A stretch of DNA of 7,466 nt from NCBI GenBank assembly GCA_929200455.1, contig CAKMZR010000075.1, forward strand, positions 1 through 7,466, in the 5' to 3' direction. Below the pieces are notes generated by a model, which saw only the letters and a list, made by a program, of their open reading frames with translations, did not search any database and had not been told where the DNA came from. Of this stretch, positions 1 through 6,254 are shown piece by piece (the first letter of the stretch is position 1; each line of letters opens with the position of its first letter). The position numbers and the translations under genes were made by a program. Source of the DNA: an uncultured Alphaproteobacteria bacterium (GTDB lineage Bacteria > Pseudomonadota > Alphaproteobacteria > CAKMZR01).

Positions 1-426
1 TTCCTCCAAAACAGTCAAGGGCAAGCCTCAAACGCTATCTACAAGGATATGGCTCATTACATCGACGAACAAATCACGGAACTCATCCTTGGTCAAAACC
101 TCACCACCGAAGTCAAACAAGGTTCTCTTGCCGCTGCCACCGTCCATGACCATGTCAGAAAAGATATAGCCCACGCCGATACCACCCACCTCATCCGCAC
201 TCTCGAACGCGACATCATACGACCCCTCATCGACCTCAATTTCGGACCCCAAACATTCTACCCCAAACTCTCCCTCGAACCCGACCACTCCCTCTCACGC
301 CGCGAAAAAATCGATATGGCCCTCAAATTTATACCTCTCGGACTCTCCGTAAGCCACGAACAAATCCGCGAACTCATCGGCATCAATCCTCCTCTTGAGA
401 GTGACACCCTCCTAAAAAAATCATAA
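1..426 (+). CDS. Mu gp29-like portal protein (DUF935), C-terminal part; 5' end outside window
   Basis: The frame is open from the first base, so this is the last 141 residues of a longer protein. Family role: the portal forms the dodecameric ring at the head vertex through which DNA is packaged and to which the tail is attached. The sequence shows the typical end of DUF935 portals: a helical stretch with DEQITELILGQNLTTEV, then an AAATVHDHVRKDI segment, and RDIIRPLIDLNFGPQ, followed by a short acidic tail with LSVSHEQIRELIGI. In relatives the LGQ-LTTEV and RPLVDLNFG segments occupy the same places. It is followed after about 95 bases by the gpI gene, without the MuF (gp30) gene that often sits between them. 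The internal ATG at 49 is not a start, because the homologous sequence continues upstream of it. Confidence 0.9.
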   Translation, partial: FLQNSQGQASNAIYKDMAHYIDEQITELILGQNLTTEVKQGSLAAATVHDHVRKDIAHADTTHLIRTLERDIIRPLIDLNFGPQTFYPKLSLEPDHSLSRREKIDMALKFIPLGLSVSHEQIRELIGINPPLESDTLLKKS

Positions 427-521
427 AATGTTCATATAATTTTCTTGTGGGTATTCTTTTTATTTTCTCTTTCACCTAGTATCTCATCATCAACGCACAA
501 ACCGTAAAGGAACATCTTCTC
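427..521 (+). other. Intergenic AT-rich spacer with a possible promoter -10 box
   Basis: This is the only AT-rich stretch in the window; bases 427-475 are mostly A and T. It contains a perfect TATAAT at 435-440, but no recognisable -35 hexamer about 17 bases upstream. T-rich runs follow at 456-470. A Shine-Dalgarno AAAGGA at 506-511 serves the next gene. A promoter for the capsid genes is possible but weakly supported. A 5-bp A/T-only inverted repeat flanks the box and is too weak to be a terminator. Confidence 0.25.
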
Positions 522-1451
522 ATGGAAACAACCATCCTACCTCCTCAAAAACAAACGCCTCACGATACCATCGCTCTCTTCCCCGTAGGCATCACCGAAC
601 CACGCTCTTTCGATACCCGTGGTCCTTGGAAACTCTCAGACCCCGTCTCCGTCATAGAAAAAAGTATGCTCGATGGCGAACTCCTCATCGACTACGAACA
701 CCAATCTAGCCACTCCTCGCAAAACGGACAGCCTGCTCCGGCCGCCGGATGGATTATCGCTATGCGTTTCTCTATGCCTTGCGAACAGTCAGAACACAAC
801 AACAAATGGTGTCAGCACTTTCCTCAAGGCGTCATCCTCGCAGATGTCGTCTGGACAGACAAAGCACGCGACATGATCGCAAATGGAGAATACCGCTTCA
901 TTAGCCCCTCTTTCCTCACACAAAATAATGGCGAAATATCACAGATCATTTCTGCTGCTCTTGTCAACCAACCCGCCATCACCACCCTCCCTCCCCTAAA
1001 CAAAAAATCGGAACATGACGCATCCTCACACTCCTTCACAAGCAACCTCAAACGATGCCTCAGACTCCAAGCTCCGCCCCCTTCGCTTTGCACACTCACC
1101 GTCAACCTGCCCTCGCAAAAAAATGAGAAAATAAACGTACACGACATCGTCTCACATGCCCTCAAAAAAGGTCAAATCACTCCCGCTCAACGACATTGGG
1201 CCGAAATCTGTGCAGAAAAAGCTGGAAAAGAATTCTCTCAATTCCTCGCCGTCGCTCCCACCCACTCCCAACACAAAATCTCAAGTGCCTCAGCACAAAG
1301 TCTCTCGGAACAGAGCCACTCAAATCATCTTGAACGTGCTCCCTCCAAGACACTTGTCTCTCCTCTCCATCCCGATAATGACGTCATACGTACACTCGGG
1401 ATCAATCCTCAGCTTTATGCTCAACTCCAACAGAAAGAAATATCATCATGA
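522..1451 (+). CDS. Mu gpI-like capsid maturation protease / scaffold protein
   Basis: Predicted head maturation protease with a scaffold-like C-terminal half, 309 residues. In Mu the I gene product cleaves head components, and its C-terminal part acts as the internal scaffold during prohead assembly. The N-terminal domain carries the hallmarks of the Mu-like protease family: ALFPVG at about residues 18-23, LLIDYEHQ at 54-61, AAGWI at 74-78, and W-T--A--MI-NGEYRFISPSF at 111-131, then ALVNQPAI at 146-153. A polar linker (about 160-200) leads to the scaffold-type end, with ALKKGQITPAQRHWAE near 213-228, and a final LGINPQLYAQL segment. Start: AAAGGA at 506-511 lies 10 bases before the ATG. No in-frame ATG is seen in the C-terminal half, so a separately started Mu gpZ-type scaffold is not evident. 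The stop overlaps the next start (ATGA). Confidence 0.9.
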   Translation: METTILPPQKQTPHDTIALFPVGITEPRSFDTRGPWKLSDPVSVIEKSMLDGELLIDYEHQSSHSSQNGQPAPAAGWIIAMRFSMPCEQSEHNNKWCQHFPQGVILADVVWTDKARDMIANGEYRFISPSFLTQNNGEISQIISAALVNQPAITTLPPLNKKSEHDASSHSFTSNLKRCLRLQAPPPSLCTLTVNLPSQKNEKINVHDIVSHALKKGQITPAQRHWAEICAEKAGKEFSQFLAVAPTHSQHKISSASAQSLSEQSHSNHLERAPSKTLVSPLHPDNDVIRTLGINPQLYAQLQQKEISS

Positions 1452-1837
1452 CACTCTCACATGACAAAAATACTCCCGAAATCAATGGACACAAACGACA
1501 GTTCATCCTCAAAGACAATACCGTCATCTATGGCGGATCCCTCGTCGCTATCGACGCCACCACCGGAAAAGTTGAACCCGCTACCAAAAAAACCGGAACC
1601 TTCTGCATCGGCATCGCCGAAAAAAGAGCCGACACTTCAAAAGGTGACACATCCATCACCGTCAAAACCGGAATATTCGGACTCTTCGGAAAAAGTGGCG
1701 AAAATATCAGTGCAAACCATATCGGACGCGACGTCTACGTCGTCGACGAAGAAACCGTCACTCTCGCTCCCACCGGTTCCTCTTACGCCGGAAAACTCTT
1801 CGACGTCTCCGGAGATATCGTCTGGATCAGAATCTAA
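1448..1837 (+). CDS. Putative capsid decoration/cement protein
   Basis: A small 129-residue protein, encoded between the protease/scaffold and the major head protein, the place where many phages encode capsid stabilising proteins. It is rich in glycine, threonine and beta-forming residues. The visible pattern is typical of small cement-like proteins in Mu-like and other tailed phages: VIYGGSLVAIDATTGKVEPA (about 26-45), then GIAEKRADTSKGD (55-67), TVKTGIFGLF (71-80), an ISANHIGRDVYVVDEETVT block (87-105), and AGKLFDVSGDIVWIRI at the end. Its ATGA overlap with the upstream stop suggests translational coupling; only a weak A/G-rich stretch precedes the start. The function is inferred from position and pattern, without a diagnostic catalytic motif. 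It could instead be an unassigned head protein. Confidence 0.65.
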   Translation: MTLSHDKNTPEINGHKRQFILKDNTVIYGGSLVAIDATTGKVEPATKKTGTFCIGIAEKRADTSKGDTSITVKTGIFGLFGKSGENISANHIGRDVYVVDEETVTLAPTGSSYAGKLFDVSGDIVWIRI

Positions 1838-1882
1838 TCCGTAACCTCAACAAACCAAAACCCTATAAAGGAATAATCTCTC

Positions 1883-2782
1883 ATGCTTATCAATCAAGGC
1901 AACTTACAGTCCCTCACCACAGGATTCAAAACCGCTTTCCAAACAGGACTCGATAACCAATCCGAAAGAATGGACTACTCTCCCCTCGTCACAGAAGTCA
2001 TGTCACAAACCGCTAGCGAAGAATATGGTTGGCTCAATCATATCCCCTCCATTCGCGAGTGGCTCGGCGATCGCATCATCCACCAAATGACCGTCTCCGG
2101 ATATACGCTCAAAAATCAACACTTCGAACAAACCATCAGCATCAAACGCGACGATATCGAAGATGACCGCTATGGCGTCTACGGATCCGTCTTCAAAATG
2201 ATGGGCGAAGAAGTCGCACGCTTTCCCAACCGCTACGTCTTCGAACTCCTCCAAAAAGGATGGCAGCAAAAAGGATTCGACGGCAAAGCCTTCTTCTCCA
2301 CTGACCACCCCCGTCTCAACGAAAACGGAAAAGTCGTCACCTACGCAAATACAGACAACGGAACCAGCACTCCTTGGTTCCTCGTCGACGCATCAAGAAT
2401 GCTCAAACCCCTACTCTACCAAGTCCGAAAACCTTTCAGCCTCACCCAGCTCGATGACCCGGAAGATGAACAAGTCTTCATGCGGGGCGAGTACATCTAC
2501 GGCGTCGATGGACGAGTCGCCTTCGGTTACGGACTCCCATTCCTCGCTTGGGGCTCCAAACAAGCCCTCTCAGACACAACCTTCAATAACGCCATCTCCA
2601 GTATGATGAACGTCAAAGGAGACTACAACAGAACGCTCGGACTCCGTCCCACGCACCTCATCGTACCTCCCTCTCTCAGAAAAGAAGCCCTCTCCATCGT
2701 CAAGGCCGAAACCCTGCAAAATGGACAGACCAACATCAACCATAACGCCGTCGACGTCATCGTTTCCCCTTGGCTCGAATAG
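1883..2782 (+). CDS. Mu gpT-like major head (capsid) protein
   Basis: Major capsid subunit of 299 residues, close to the roughly 305 of Mu gpT, so probably complete. It forms the icosahedral shell. Family signatures are clear: an N-terminal NLQSLTTGFKTAFQTGL segment (7-23), EYGWLNHIPSIREWLGDR (47-64), a central SIKRDDIEDDRYGVY stretch (86-100), FDGKAFFSTDHP (132-143), WFLVDASRMLKPLLYQVRKP (165-184) and the terminal LIVPPSLRKEA and VDVIVSPWLE pieces. Start: AAAGGA at 1867-1872, 10 bases before the ATG, the same arrangement as in the gpI gene. It follows the decoration-like gene after 45 bases and precedes the structured non-coding stretch. Such a strongly expressed gene would place that downstream element on an abundant transcript. 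Confidence 0.95.
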   Translation: MLINQGNLQSLTTGFKTAFQTGLDNQSERMDYSPLVTEVMSQTASEEYGWLNHIPSIREWLGDRIIHQMTVSGYTLKNQHFEQTISIKRDDIEDDRYGVYGSVFKMMGEEVARFPNRYVFELLQKGWQQKGFDGKAFFSTDHPRLNENGKVVTYANTDNGTSTPWFLVDASRMLKPLLYQVRKPFSLTQLDDPEDEQVFMRGEYIYGVDGRVAFGYGLPFLAWGSKQALSDTTFNNAISSMMNVKGDYNRTLGLRPTHLIVPPSLRKEALSIVKAETLQNGQTNINHNAVDVIVSPWLE

Positions 2783-2794
2783 GCTATTACCCCT

Positions 2795-2966
2795 TACGGA
2801 TCATCGGCGATCTCATAAGACCCATGATCCCGTAGACATCCGTTGCCTATCTCCCCCAACGGATGATCATCGGCAGGATGGACTCTCTTTACGAAGAGCA
2901 TTCATTCCTCCCAGTAGCCCCCACATAAGGGCTCAAGGCTCTCTACCGTTCAGAGACCATCCTGCC
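2795..2966 (+). ncRNA. Candidate structured RNA downstream of gpT (resembles the Mu-gpT-DE setting)
   Basis: The gap between gpT and gp36 carries no convincing gene but several inverted repeats found by eye. Stem 1: 2795-2804 with 2824-2834, 10 bp with one bulged C. Stem 2: CATCCGTTG 2837-2845 with CAACGGATG 2857-2865, 9 perfect bp. Stem 3: GGCAGGATGG 2872-2881 plus TCTCT 2884-2888, pairing with AGAGA 2952-2956 plus CCATCCTGCC 2957-2966, 15 bp with a 2-nt bulge. Stem 3 encloses AGAGC 2895-2899 / GCTCT 2938-2942, which encloses AGCCC 2916-2920 / GGGCT 2929-2933. G content is about 19%, higher than in nearby genes. Its place directly after a Mu-like gpT gene matches the published candidate RNA motif Mu-gpT-DE as I remember it; membership is not verified. 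Strand is inferred from transcription direction. There is no T-run, so it does not look like a simple terminator. Confidence 0.55.
2799..2874 (+). repeat. Short direct repeat GATCATCGGC (2799-2808 and 2865-2874)
   Basis: The ten bases GATCATCGGC occur twice in the gpT-gp36 gap, each just after ACGGAT or ACG. Either copy could pair with ATGATC at 2824-2829. The first pairing gives stem 1; the second would disrupt the end of stem 2. The repeat could allow alternative folds, or simply be a remnant of duplication. Confidence 0.5.
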
Positions 2967-2996
2967 ACCCACCTCTACAAAACCCACTCAAATCAC

Positions 2997-3401
2997 ATGA
3001 CCTACTCCAATACACAAATCCTCTCCCAACGCTTCGGCGAAGACGAACTCAAAACACTCACAGACCGAGATGGAAGCAATGCCCTCAATGTCCAAATCCT
3101 CGAAAACGCCCTCAAAGACGCAGACGCCCTCATCAACTCCGCTCTCAAACACAGATACTCCGTGCCATTCTCACCAGTACCCACAATCATCAAACTCATC
3201 GCTACCGATATCGCTTACTCCAGACTCTTCACACACCATAGACCTCCCATCGTATCAGAAATACTCAATGACGCCATGAAACAACTCTCAGATATCGCAT
3301 CAGGAAATTTCAATATCAACGACGTTCCCTCCAAAGCTTCCAACCTCGCCGTCGATTCCGATACAAAAATCTTCGGCAGAAAACCCCTAACCTCCTTCTA
3401 A
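2997..3401 (+). CDS. Mu gp36-like head-tail connector (DUF1320)
   Basis: A 134-residue protein of the DUF1320/gp36 family, which lies after the major head gene in Mu-like phages and is thought to be part of the head-tail joining complex. The start shows the family pattern MTYSNTQILSQRFGEDELKTLTDR (1-24), followed by an ALKDADALINSALKHRYSVP helix-rich stretch (38-57), an IIKLIATDIAYSRLF segment (64-78) and a polar C-terminal part with a K-FGRKPLTSF end. The frame is open farther upstream into gpT, but homology begins at this ATG and the upstream translation is low-complexity, so 2997 is chosen. No Shine-Dalgarno is visible before the ATG; the stretch is A/C-rich. Translation may depend on coupling or on the structured RNA just upstream. 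The next gene begins 6 bases after the stop. Confidence 0.88.
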   Translation: MTYSNTQILSQRFGEDELKTLTDRDGSNALNVQILENALKDADALINSALKHRYSVPFSPVPTIIKLIATDIAYSRLFTHHRPPIVSEILNDAMKQLSDIASGNFNINDVPSKASNLAVDSDTKIFGRKPLTSF

Positions 3402-3407
3402 AAAATC

Positions 3408-3875
3408 ATGTCATTCTCAACCCTATCCAAAACCCTACGAGAGCACATCTCCTCTCGCATACCAGAAGTCAAATATGTCGGCGACCTCGTCGACCTCGAC
3501 TTCATCAACCACAATACAACACCCTTTCCTCAAGCCGCCAAACTTCCCGCCGTCTACGTCTTCCCAGAAAAAACCACCGCAAATCCCATCAATACCATCG
3601 GACACACGCAACAAGAAATCTTGCTCAATATCGGCATACTCATCGCTCTCTCCTCACAATCCCTAGGACCTCAATCTTCCCAAAATTCTACACTCTCTTC
3701 CCTCGATAACCTCCACCAAAAACTTATCCATAACCTCATAGGATTCCAACACAGCTCTTGGCCGCGCACCTTCTCTCCTCTCTCCTTCTCCTCGAGCAAA
3801 CTCCATGACGTCAAAAATCATCTCGTCCTTTGGAAACAATCCTACTCCCTCTCTCTCTTCGTCTCAAACCCGTAA
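3408..3875 (+). CDS. Tail terminator protein (Mu gp37-like)
   Basis: A 155-residue protein predicted to cap the tail tube end that meets the head connector, stopping tube growth and allowing head-tail joining. Visible pattern: an N-terminal LREHISSRIPEVKYVGDLVDL (10-30), KLPAVYVFPEKTTANP (45-60), a beta stretch QEILLNIGILIAL, a helix with LDNLHQKLIHNLIGF, and the end HLVLWKQSYSLSLFVS. The PAVYV-P and final LVLW-QSYSLS elements recur in gp37-like/tail terminator proteins of Mu-like phages. Its position between gp36 and the tail tube gene fits. No clear Shine-Dalgarno precedes the ATG, which lies 6 bases after the gp36 stop, so translational coupling is likely. Its TAA overlaps the ribosome binding site of the tail tube gene. 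Confidence 0.75.
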   Translation: MSFSTLSKTLREHISSRIPEVKYVGDLVDLDFINHNTTPFPQAAKLPAVYVFPEKTTANPINTIGHTQQEILLNIGILIALSSQSLGPQSSQNSTLSSLDNLHQKLIHNLIGFQHSSWPRTFSPLSFSSSKLHDVKNHLVLWKQSYSLSLFVSNP

Positions 3876-3879
3876 AGGA
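3874..3879 (+). promoter_or_regulatory. Ribosome binding site AAAGGA that decides the tail tube start
   Basis: AAAGGA at 3874-3879 overlaps the preceding TAA. An in-frame ATG at 3879 would begin inside this site, so the ATG at 3888, 8 bases downstream, is the likely start. The same hexamer lies 8-10 bases before the starts at 522, 1883 and 6255. Confidence 0.7.
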
Positions 3880-3887
3880 TGCCTCTC

Positions 3888-4841
3888 ATGCACTCGCCAA
3901 TACTCGCTCATCGCGCCCTCGTCATCGCTTCACTCGAAAATAATGATGACCACACACCGACTCCCAAACTCGCTACCGACGCCATTCCCGTCTCAGAACT
4001 CAACGTCAGACTCCTCACAGGCGAAACCATAAACCATAACCCCCTCAAAGGACACTCCGGAACTTCATCGCAATTCCTCACCAATACCCACGCCGAAATC
4101 TCTTTCGAAATCGCCCTCCCCTTCAGAAAAAATACAGCCACAAAAACCGTTCCATGGAGCAATCTCCTCCAAGCTTGCGGCATGAATATAGAACCAAACG
4201 ATGAAGCCAACAGCAAAAACCTCTCTCTCTCCCTCATACCCGCAGAAAATCTCTCCAAGGCCCTCTCATTCCACTACTACCTCGATGGCCAACTCTACTC
4301 CATCCGAAACGCTCGAGGAAATGCCATCTTCATATTCGATCCGGGACAACTCCCCATCCTACGCTTCGCCTTCATCGGAAAAACCGCTTCCGTTGCCGAT
4401 ACGCCCCTGCCTCAAGCCTCTTTCGCCGCCTGGAACCAACCCGTACCCGTCTCACCACAAAACACTTCCATAAGTGTACATAATACCCAAATCGCCATAC
4501 AGAGACTCTCCCTCAACCTCGGCAATAACCTCAGGATGCTCCACAGAACCAACCTCTCCGCCTCTCTCATCAATAATCGTGAGCCCTCAGGTTCCCTCTC
4601 TTTCGACCACACTGATCGCACAACCTTCGACCCCCTCTCCCTCATCAAAAATGAAACCCTCATCCCTCTCTCCATCACACACGGAGACACCAGTGCTCAA
4701 TACTGGAAAGTCTCCTGCCCCCACATCCAACTCCTAGAACCTTCCTTGCAAAAAGACGGCAACGTTTCCTCCTTCTCCATTCCCTTCTCCGTGCACAAAA
4801 TATCCCTACAAAGTCACGACATCAAGGTCTTCGCATCATGA
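3888..4841 (+). CDS. Major tail tube protein (siphophage type)
   Basis: A 317-residue protein that matches the tail tube proteins of non-contractile tails found in alphaproteobacterial and related Mu-like siphophages; subunits stack as rings around the tape measure. Visible family features, counted from the chosen start: SSQFLTNTHAEISFEIAL (60-77), PWSNLLQACGM (89-99), LSFHYYLDGQLYSIRNARG (126-144), QLPILRFAFIG (154-164), the short proline-rich piece before PVSPQNTSISVHN, LSLNLGNNLR (207-216) and REPSGSLSF (231-239). The ACG, YYLDG-L, ARG, P-LRF-F-G and R-PSGS pieces occur in the same order in relatives. Start 3888 rather than 3879 because of the AAAGGA position. The stop overlaps the chaperone start (ATGA). 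No contractile sheath gene is seen next to it. Confidence 0.85.
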   Translation: MHSPILAHRALVIASLENNDDHTPTPKLATDAIPVSELNVRLLTGETINHNPLKGHSGTSSQFLTNTHAEISFEIALPFRKNTATKTVPWSNLLQACGMNIEPNDEANSKNLSLSLIPAENLSKALSFHYYLDGQLYSIRNARGNAIFIFDPGQLPILRFAFIGKTASVADTPLPQASFAAWNQPVPVSPQNTSISVHNTQIAIQRLSLNLGNNLRMLHRTNLSASLINNREPSGSLSFDHTDRTTFDPLSLIKNETLIPLSITHGDTSAQYWKVSCPHIQLLEPSLQKDGNVSSFSIPFSVHKISLQSHDIKVFAS

Positions 4842-5170
4842 GCTTCATCATCAAAGACGAATACCCCCTCACCATCGACGTCTCCGTAACCCTACCAGAC
4901 CCATCAGAAACTCAAAACTTCACCCTCTACACACGTGCTCTGTGCGAAAATACCCTCAACAACCTCATAAAAAAAGCACCTCCTCAGTCCGCAGACACAG
5001 AACTTTGCCTCTCCATCATCACAGGGTGGGACGGACTCCTCAATGAACAACAAAACCCCATACCCTTCCACCAAAATGAACTCAAAAAGCTTATCGACCA
5101 CCCCTTCATTCGACGTGCAATCCTCTCCGCTTACTGGAAGAACCTATACGAAAGTCGACAAAAAAACTAA
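4838..5170 (+). CDS. Tail assembly chaperone, short (zero-frame) product
   Basis: A 110-residue protein that occupies the lambda gpG position between tail tube and tape measure genes. Such chaperones bind the tape measure and recruit tube subunits, and are not part of the finished virion. Visible pattern: a beta-like start, FTLYTRALCENTLNNLIKKA (about 28-47), ADTELCLSIITGWDGL (52-67), PIPFHQNELKKLIDHPFIRRAILSAYWKNL near the end. IITGW-G and PI-F----L--L---P-IRRAI--AY are common in chaperones of Mu-like and alphaproteobacterial siphophages. It starts in an ATGA overlap with the tube gene, with AAGG 10 bases upstream. The last sense codons lie on a slippery heptamer (5161-5167), so a fraction of ribosomes should continue in the -1 frame. 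Confidence 0.82.
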   Translation: MSFIIKDEYPLTIDVSVTLPDPSETQNFTLYTRALCENTLNNLIKKAPPQSADTELCLSIITGWDGLLNEQQNPIPFHQNELKKLIDHPFIRRAILSAYWKNLYESRQKN

Positions 5171-5520
5171 TACGCGCTGTCGCCCGACAAAACGGCAGCG
5201 CGAACCTCTCAAACCTCAATGAACAAGCTCAAGCCCTCGGAATCTCAGACTTCACACCCCAACAACATCATGACAACGACTCAATCCCTACACTCCTCCC
5301 CTACGACGCCGACGTCTTGCATATTGTCCTTGCCGCAGGACCTCCTCTCGTCTCCACCCTACACTCCGTCACCCTCTCCAGAACAGACATCGAATGCACA
5401 AGAATCTGGTGGGACTTCCCAAAAAGTCGCTCCTTCGCACTTGCCGTCGCCATGTGCGAAAACGCCTTCCAACAACTCCTAAAAAAAGAAACCCAAAATC
5501 ATGCCCTCAGAACACAATAG
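4838..5520 (+). CDS. Tail assembly chaperone, long product by programmed -1 frameshift (gpG-T type fusion)
   Basis: After zero-frame codons 4838-5167, slipping back one base gives a -1 frame that reads from 5167 to TAG 5518-5520 without interruption, adding 117 residues for a 227-residue fusion. The -1 frame has been open since a stop at 5077-5079 and contains no ATG or GTG start between there and the extension; the first candidates are a TTG at 5317 and an ATG at about 5452, both deep inside. This makes an independent gene unlikely. The extension starts LIRAVARQNGSAN, has a Q/N/D-rich middle, then a hydrophobic DVLHIVLAAGPPLV piece, WWDFPKSRSFALAVAMCENA and a final QQLLKK. It matches no domain I recognise, which is usual for the fast-evolving gpT parts. 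It overlaps the tape measure start by 20 bases. Confidence 0.8.
5161..5167 (+). promoter_or_regulatory. -1 ribosomal frameshift slippery site A AAA AAC
   Basis: In the zero frame the codons are CAA AAA AAC TAA, so the heptamer A AAA AAC follows the X XXY YYZ rule, with the stop codon immediately after it. After slipping, both tRNAs re-pair on AAA AAA, and reading resumes at CTA (5167-5169). This is a classic efficient heptamer. Confidence 0.85.
5173..5202 (+). promoter_or_regulatory. Frameshift-stimulating hairpin
   Basis: CGCGCTGTCG (5173-5182) pairs with CGGCAGCGCG (5193-5202), giving 10 bp with one G-U pair and a 10-base loop CCCGACAAAA. It begins 5 bases after the slippery heptamer, the usual distance for a stimulatory structure. 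The G-rich arm stands out in a G-poor strand. The single G-U pair favours function as + strand RNA. Confidence 0.8.
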
Positions 5521-6229
5521 ACAACTACAATCCACCCTCGAGAATATCAATACAACCCTCTACAGCCTCAAAGAACAGTTGTCCCAAAACAATGTCAAAC
5601 AAGAACGGCAACACTTCCAAACTTCACCCTCGCAATCCCAAAACTTTAAACCTCTCTCCTCCGACGCAAAACAACAATCCAAAATTATCGCAGAAAGCTT
5701 CCAAAACGCTTTCCAACAAGCAGAAAAATCTCTTTCCACCTTCTCCTCGCAAAGCAAAAACCAATTCTCAGACCTCTCATCATTCATACAACGTACCCTC
5801 TCCGATATCACCATCGGAAACCTCGTCTCTAACCCCCTCTCCCTCCTCTCACAAGGATTCTCATCCTTATTCTCACTCAAAGCTCACTCCGGCGGACTCA
5901 TAAGCGACCTCGCACCCAGCCTGCAAAGTGACGAAATACCCGTCATCGCTCGAAAAGGAGAAGCCATTTTCACCCCTCAACAAATGCAATCTGCCGACAA
6001 TATCCTCTCTCACGCCCTCAACAACCAAGGAAACCTCTCCGTCACCATCAATAACCATACACCCGCTCACGTCGAAACCTCAAAAAATGTCTCCGATAAT
6101 GGACAGATCAACCTCGATATCGTCATCAATGAAGCAGAAAGTCTCATCGCACGAAGGCTAAGCCTCGGCGGCGGCCTCGCTCCTACCATCGAAGGACGGT
6201 ACGGAATCTCTCCTCGAGGACGCGGATAA
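5501..6229 (+). CDS. Tail tape measure protein, very short
   Basis: A 242-residue protein placed directly after the frameshifted chaperone, where the tape measure is encoded. The tape measure sets tail length and is later ejected with the DNA. Residues 1-100 are polar, Q/S/N-rich and mostly helical by appearance, in line with a rod-like core. Residues 101-127 hold a more hydrophobic segment (ITIGNLVSNPLSLLSQGFSS). Then come HSGGLI (129-134) and EIPVIARKGEAIFTPQQM (145-162), a signature seen near the C-terminus of many tape measures, and an end with AESLIARRLSLGGGLAPTIE (212-231). Tape measures are often 600 residues or more; this size is closer to that of RcGTA. No broken reading frame is seen around it. 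The start ATG overlaps the upstream frame by 20 bases and has only a weak A-rich site. Confidence 0.78.
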   Translation: MPSEHNRQLQSTLENINTTLYSLKEQLSQNNVKQERQHFQTSPSQSQNFKPLSSDAKQQSKIIAESFQNAFQQAEKSLSTFSSQSKNQFSDLSSFIQRTLSDITIGNLVSNPLSLLSQGFSSLFSLKAHSGGLISDLAPSLQSDEIPVIARKGEAIFTPQQMQSADNILSHALNNQGNLSVTINNHTPAHVETSKNVSDNGQINLDIVINEAESLIARRLSLGGGLAPTIEGRYGISPRGRG

Positions 6230-6254
6230 ATAATAACACAAAAGGACAATCATC

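Noticed and set aside
414..478. A7 run at the end of the portal gene as a second frameshift site
   Set aside because: The -1 frame would add only about 19 residues from AT-rich spacer, with no stimulatory hairpin and no precedent for portals.
2863..2928. Small ORF of 21 codons inside the structured element
   Set aside because: It has no suitable ribosome binding site, lies within stem sequences and shows no recognisable protein feature.
2721..2996. Upstream extension of the gp36 frame into gpT
   Set aside because: The frame is open, but its translation is low-complexity, overlaps gpT out of frame and runs through the inverted repeats; family homology starts at the ATG at 2997.
2783..2996. 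Intrinsic terminator, tRNA or insertion-sequence remnant in the gpT-gp36 gap
   Set aside because: There is no T-run after a stem, no tRNA T-arm or acceptor pattern, and no terminal repeats with target duplication or transposase fragment.
3879..3887. Earlier ATG for the tail tube gene
   Set aside because: It overlaps the AAAGGA site; the ATG at 3888 has proper spacing.
5317..5520. Independent 67-residue gene starting at TTG
   Set aside because: The frame is open far upstream to the slippery site, TTG has no ribosome binding site, and the frameshift explains it better.
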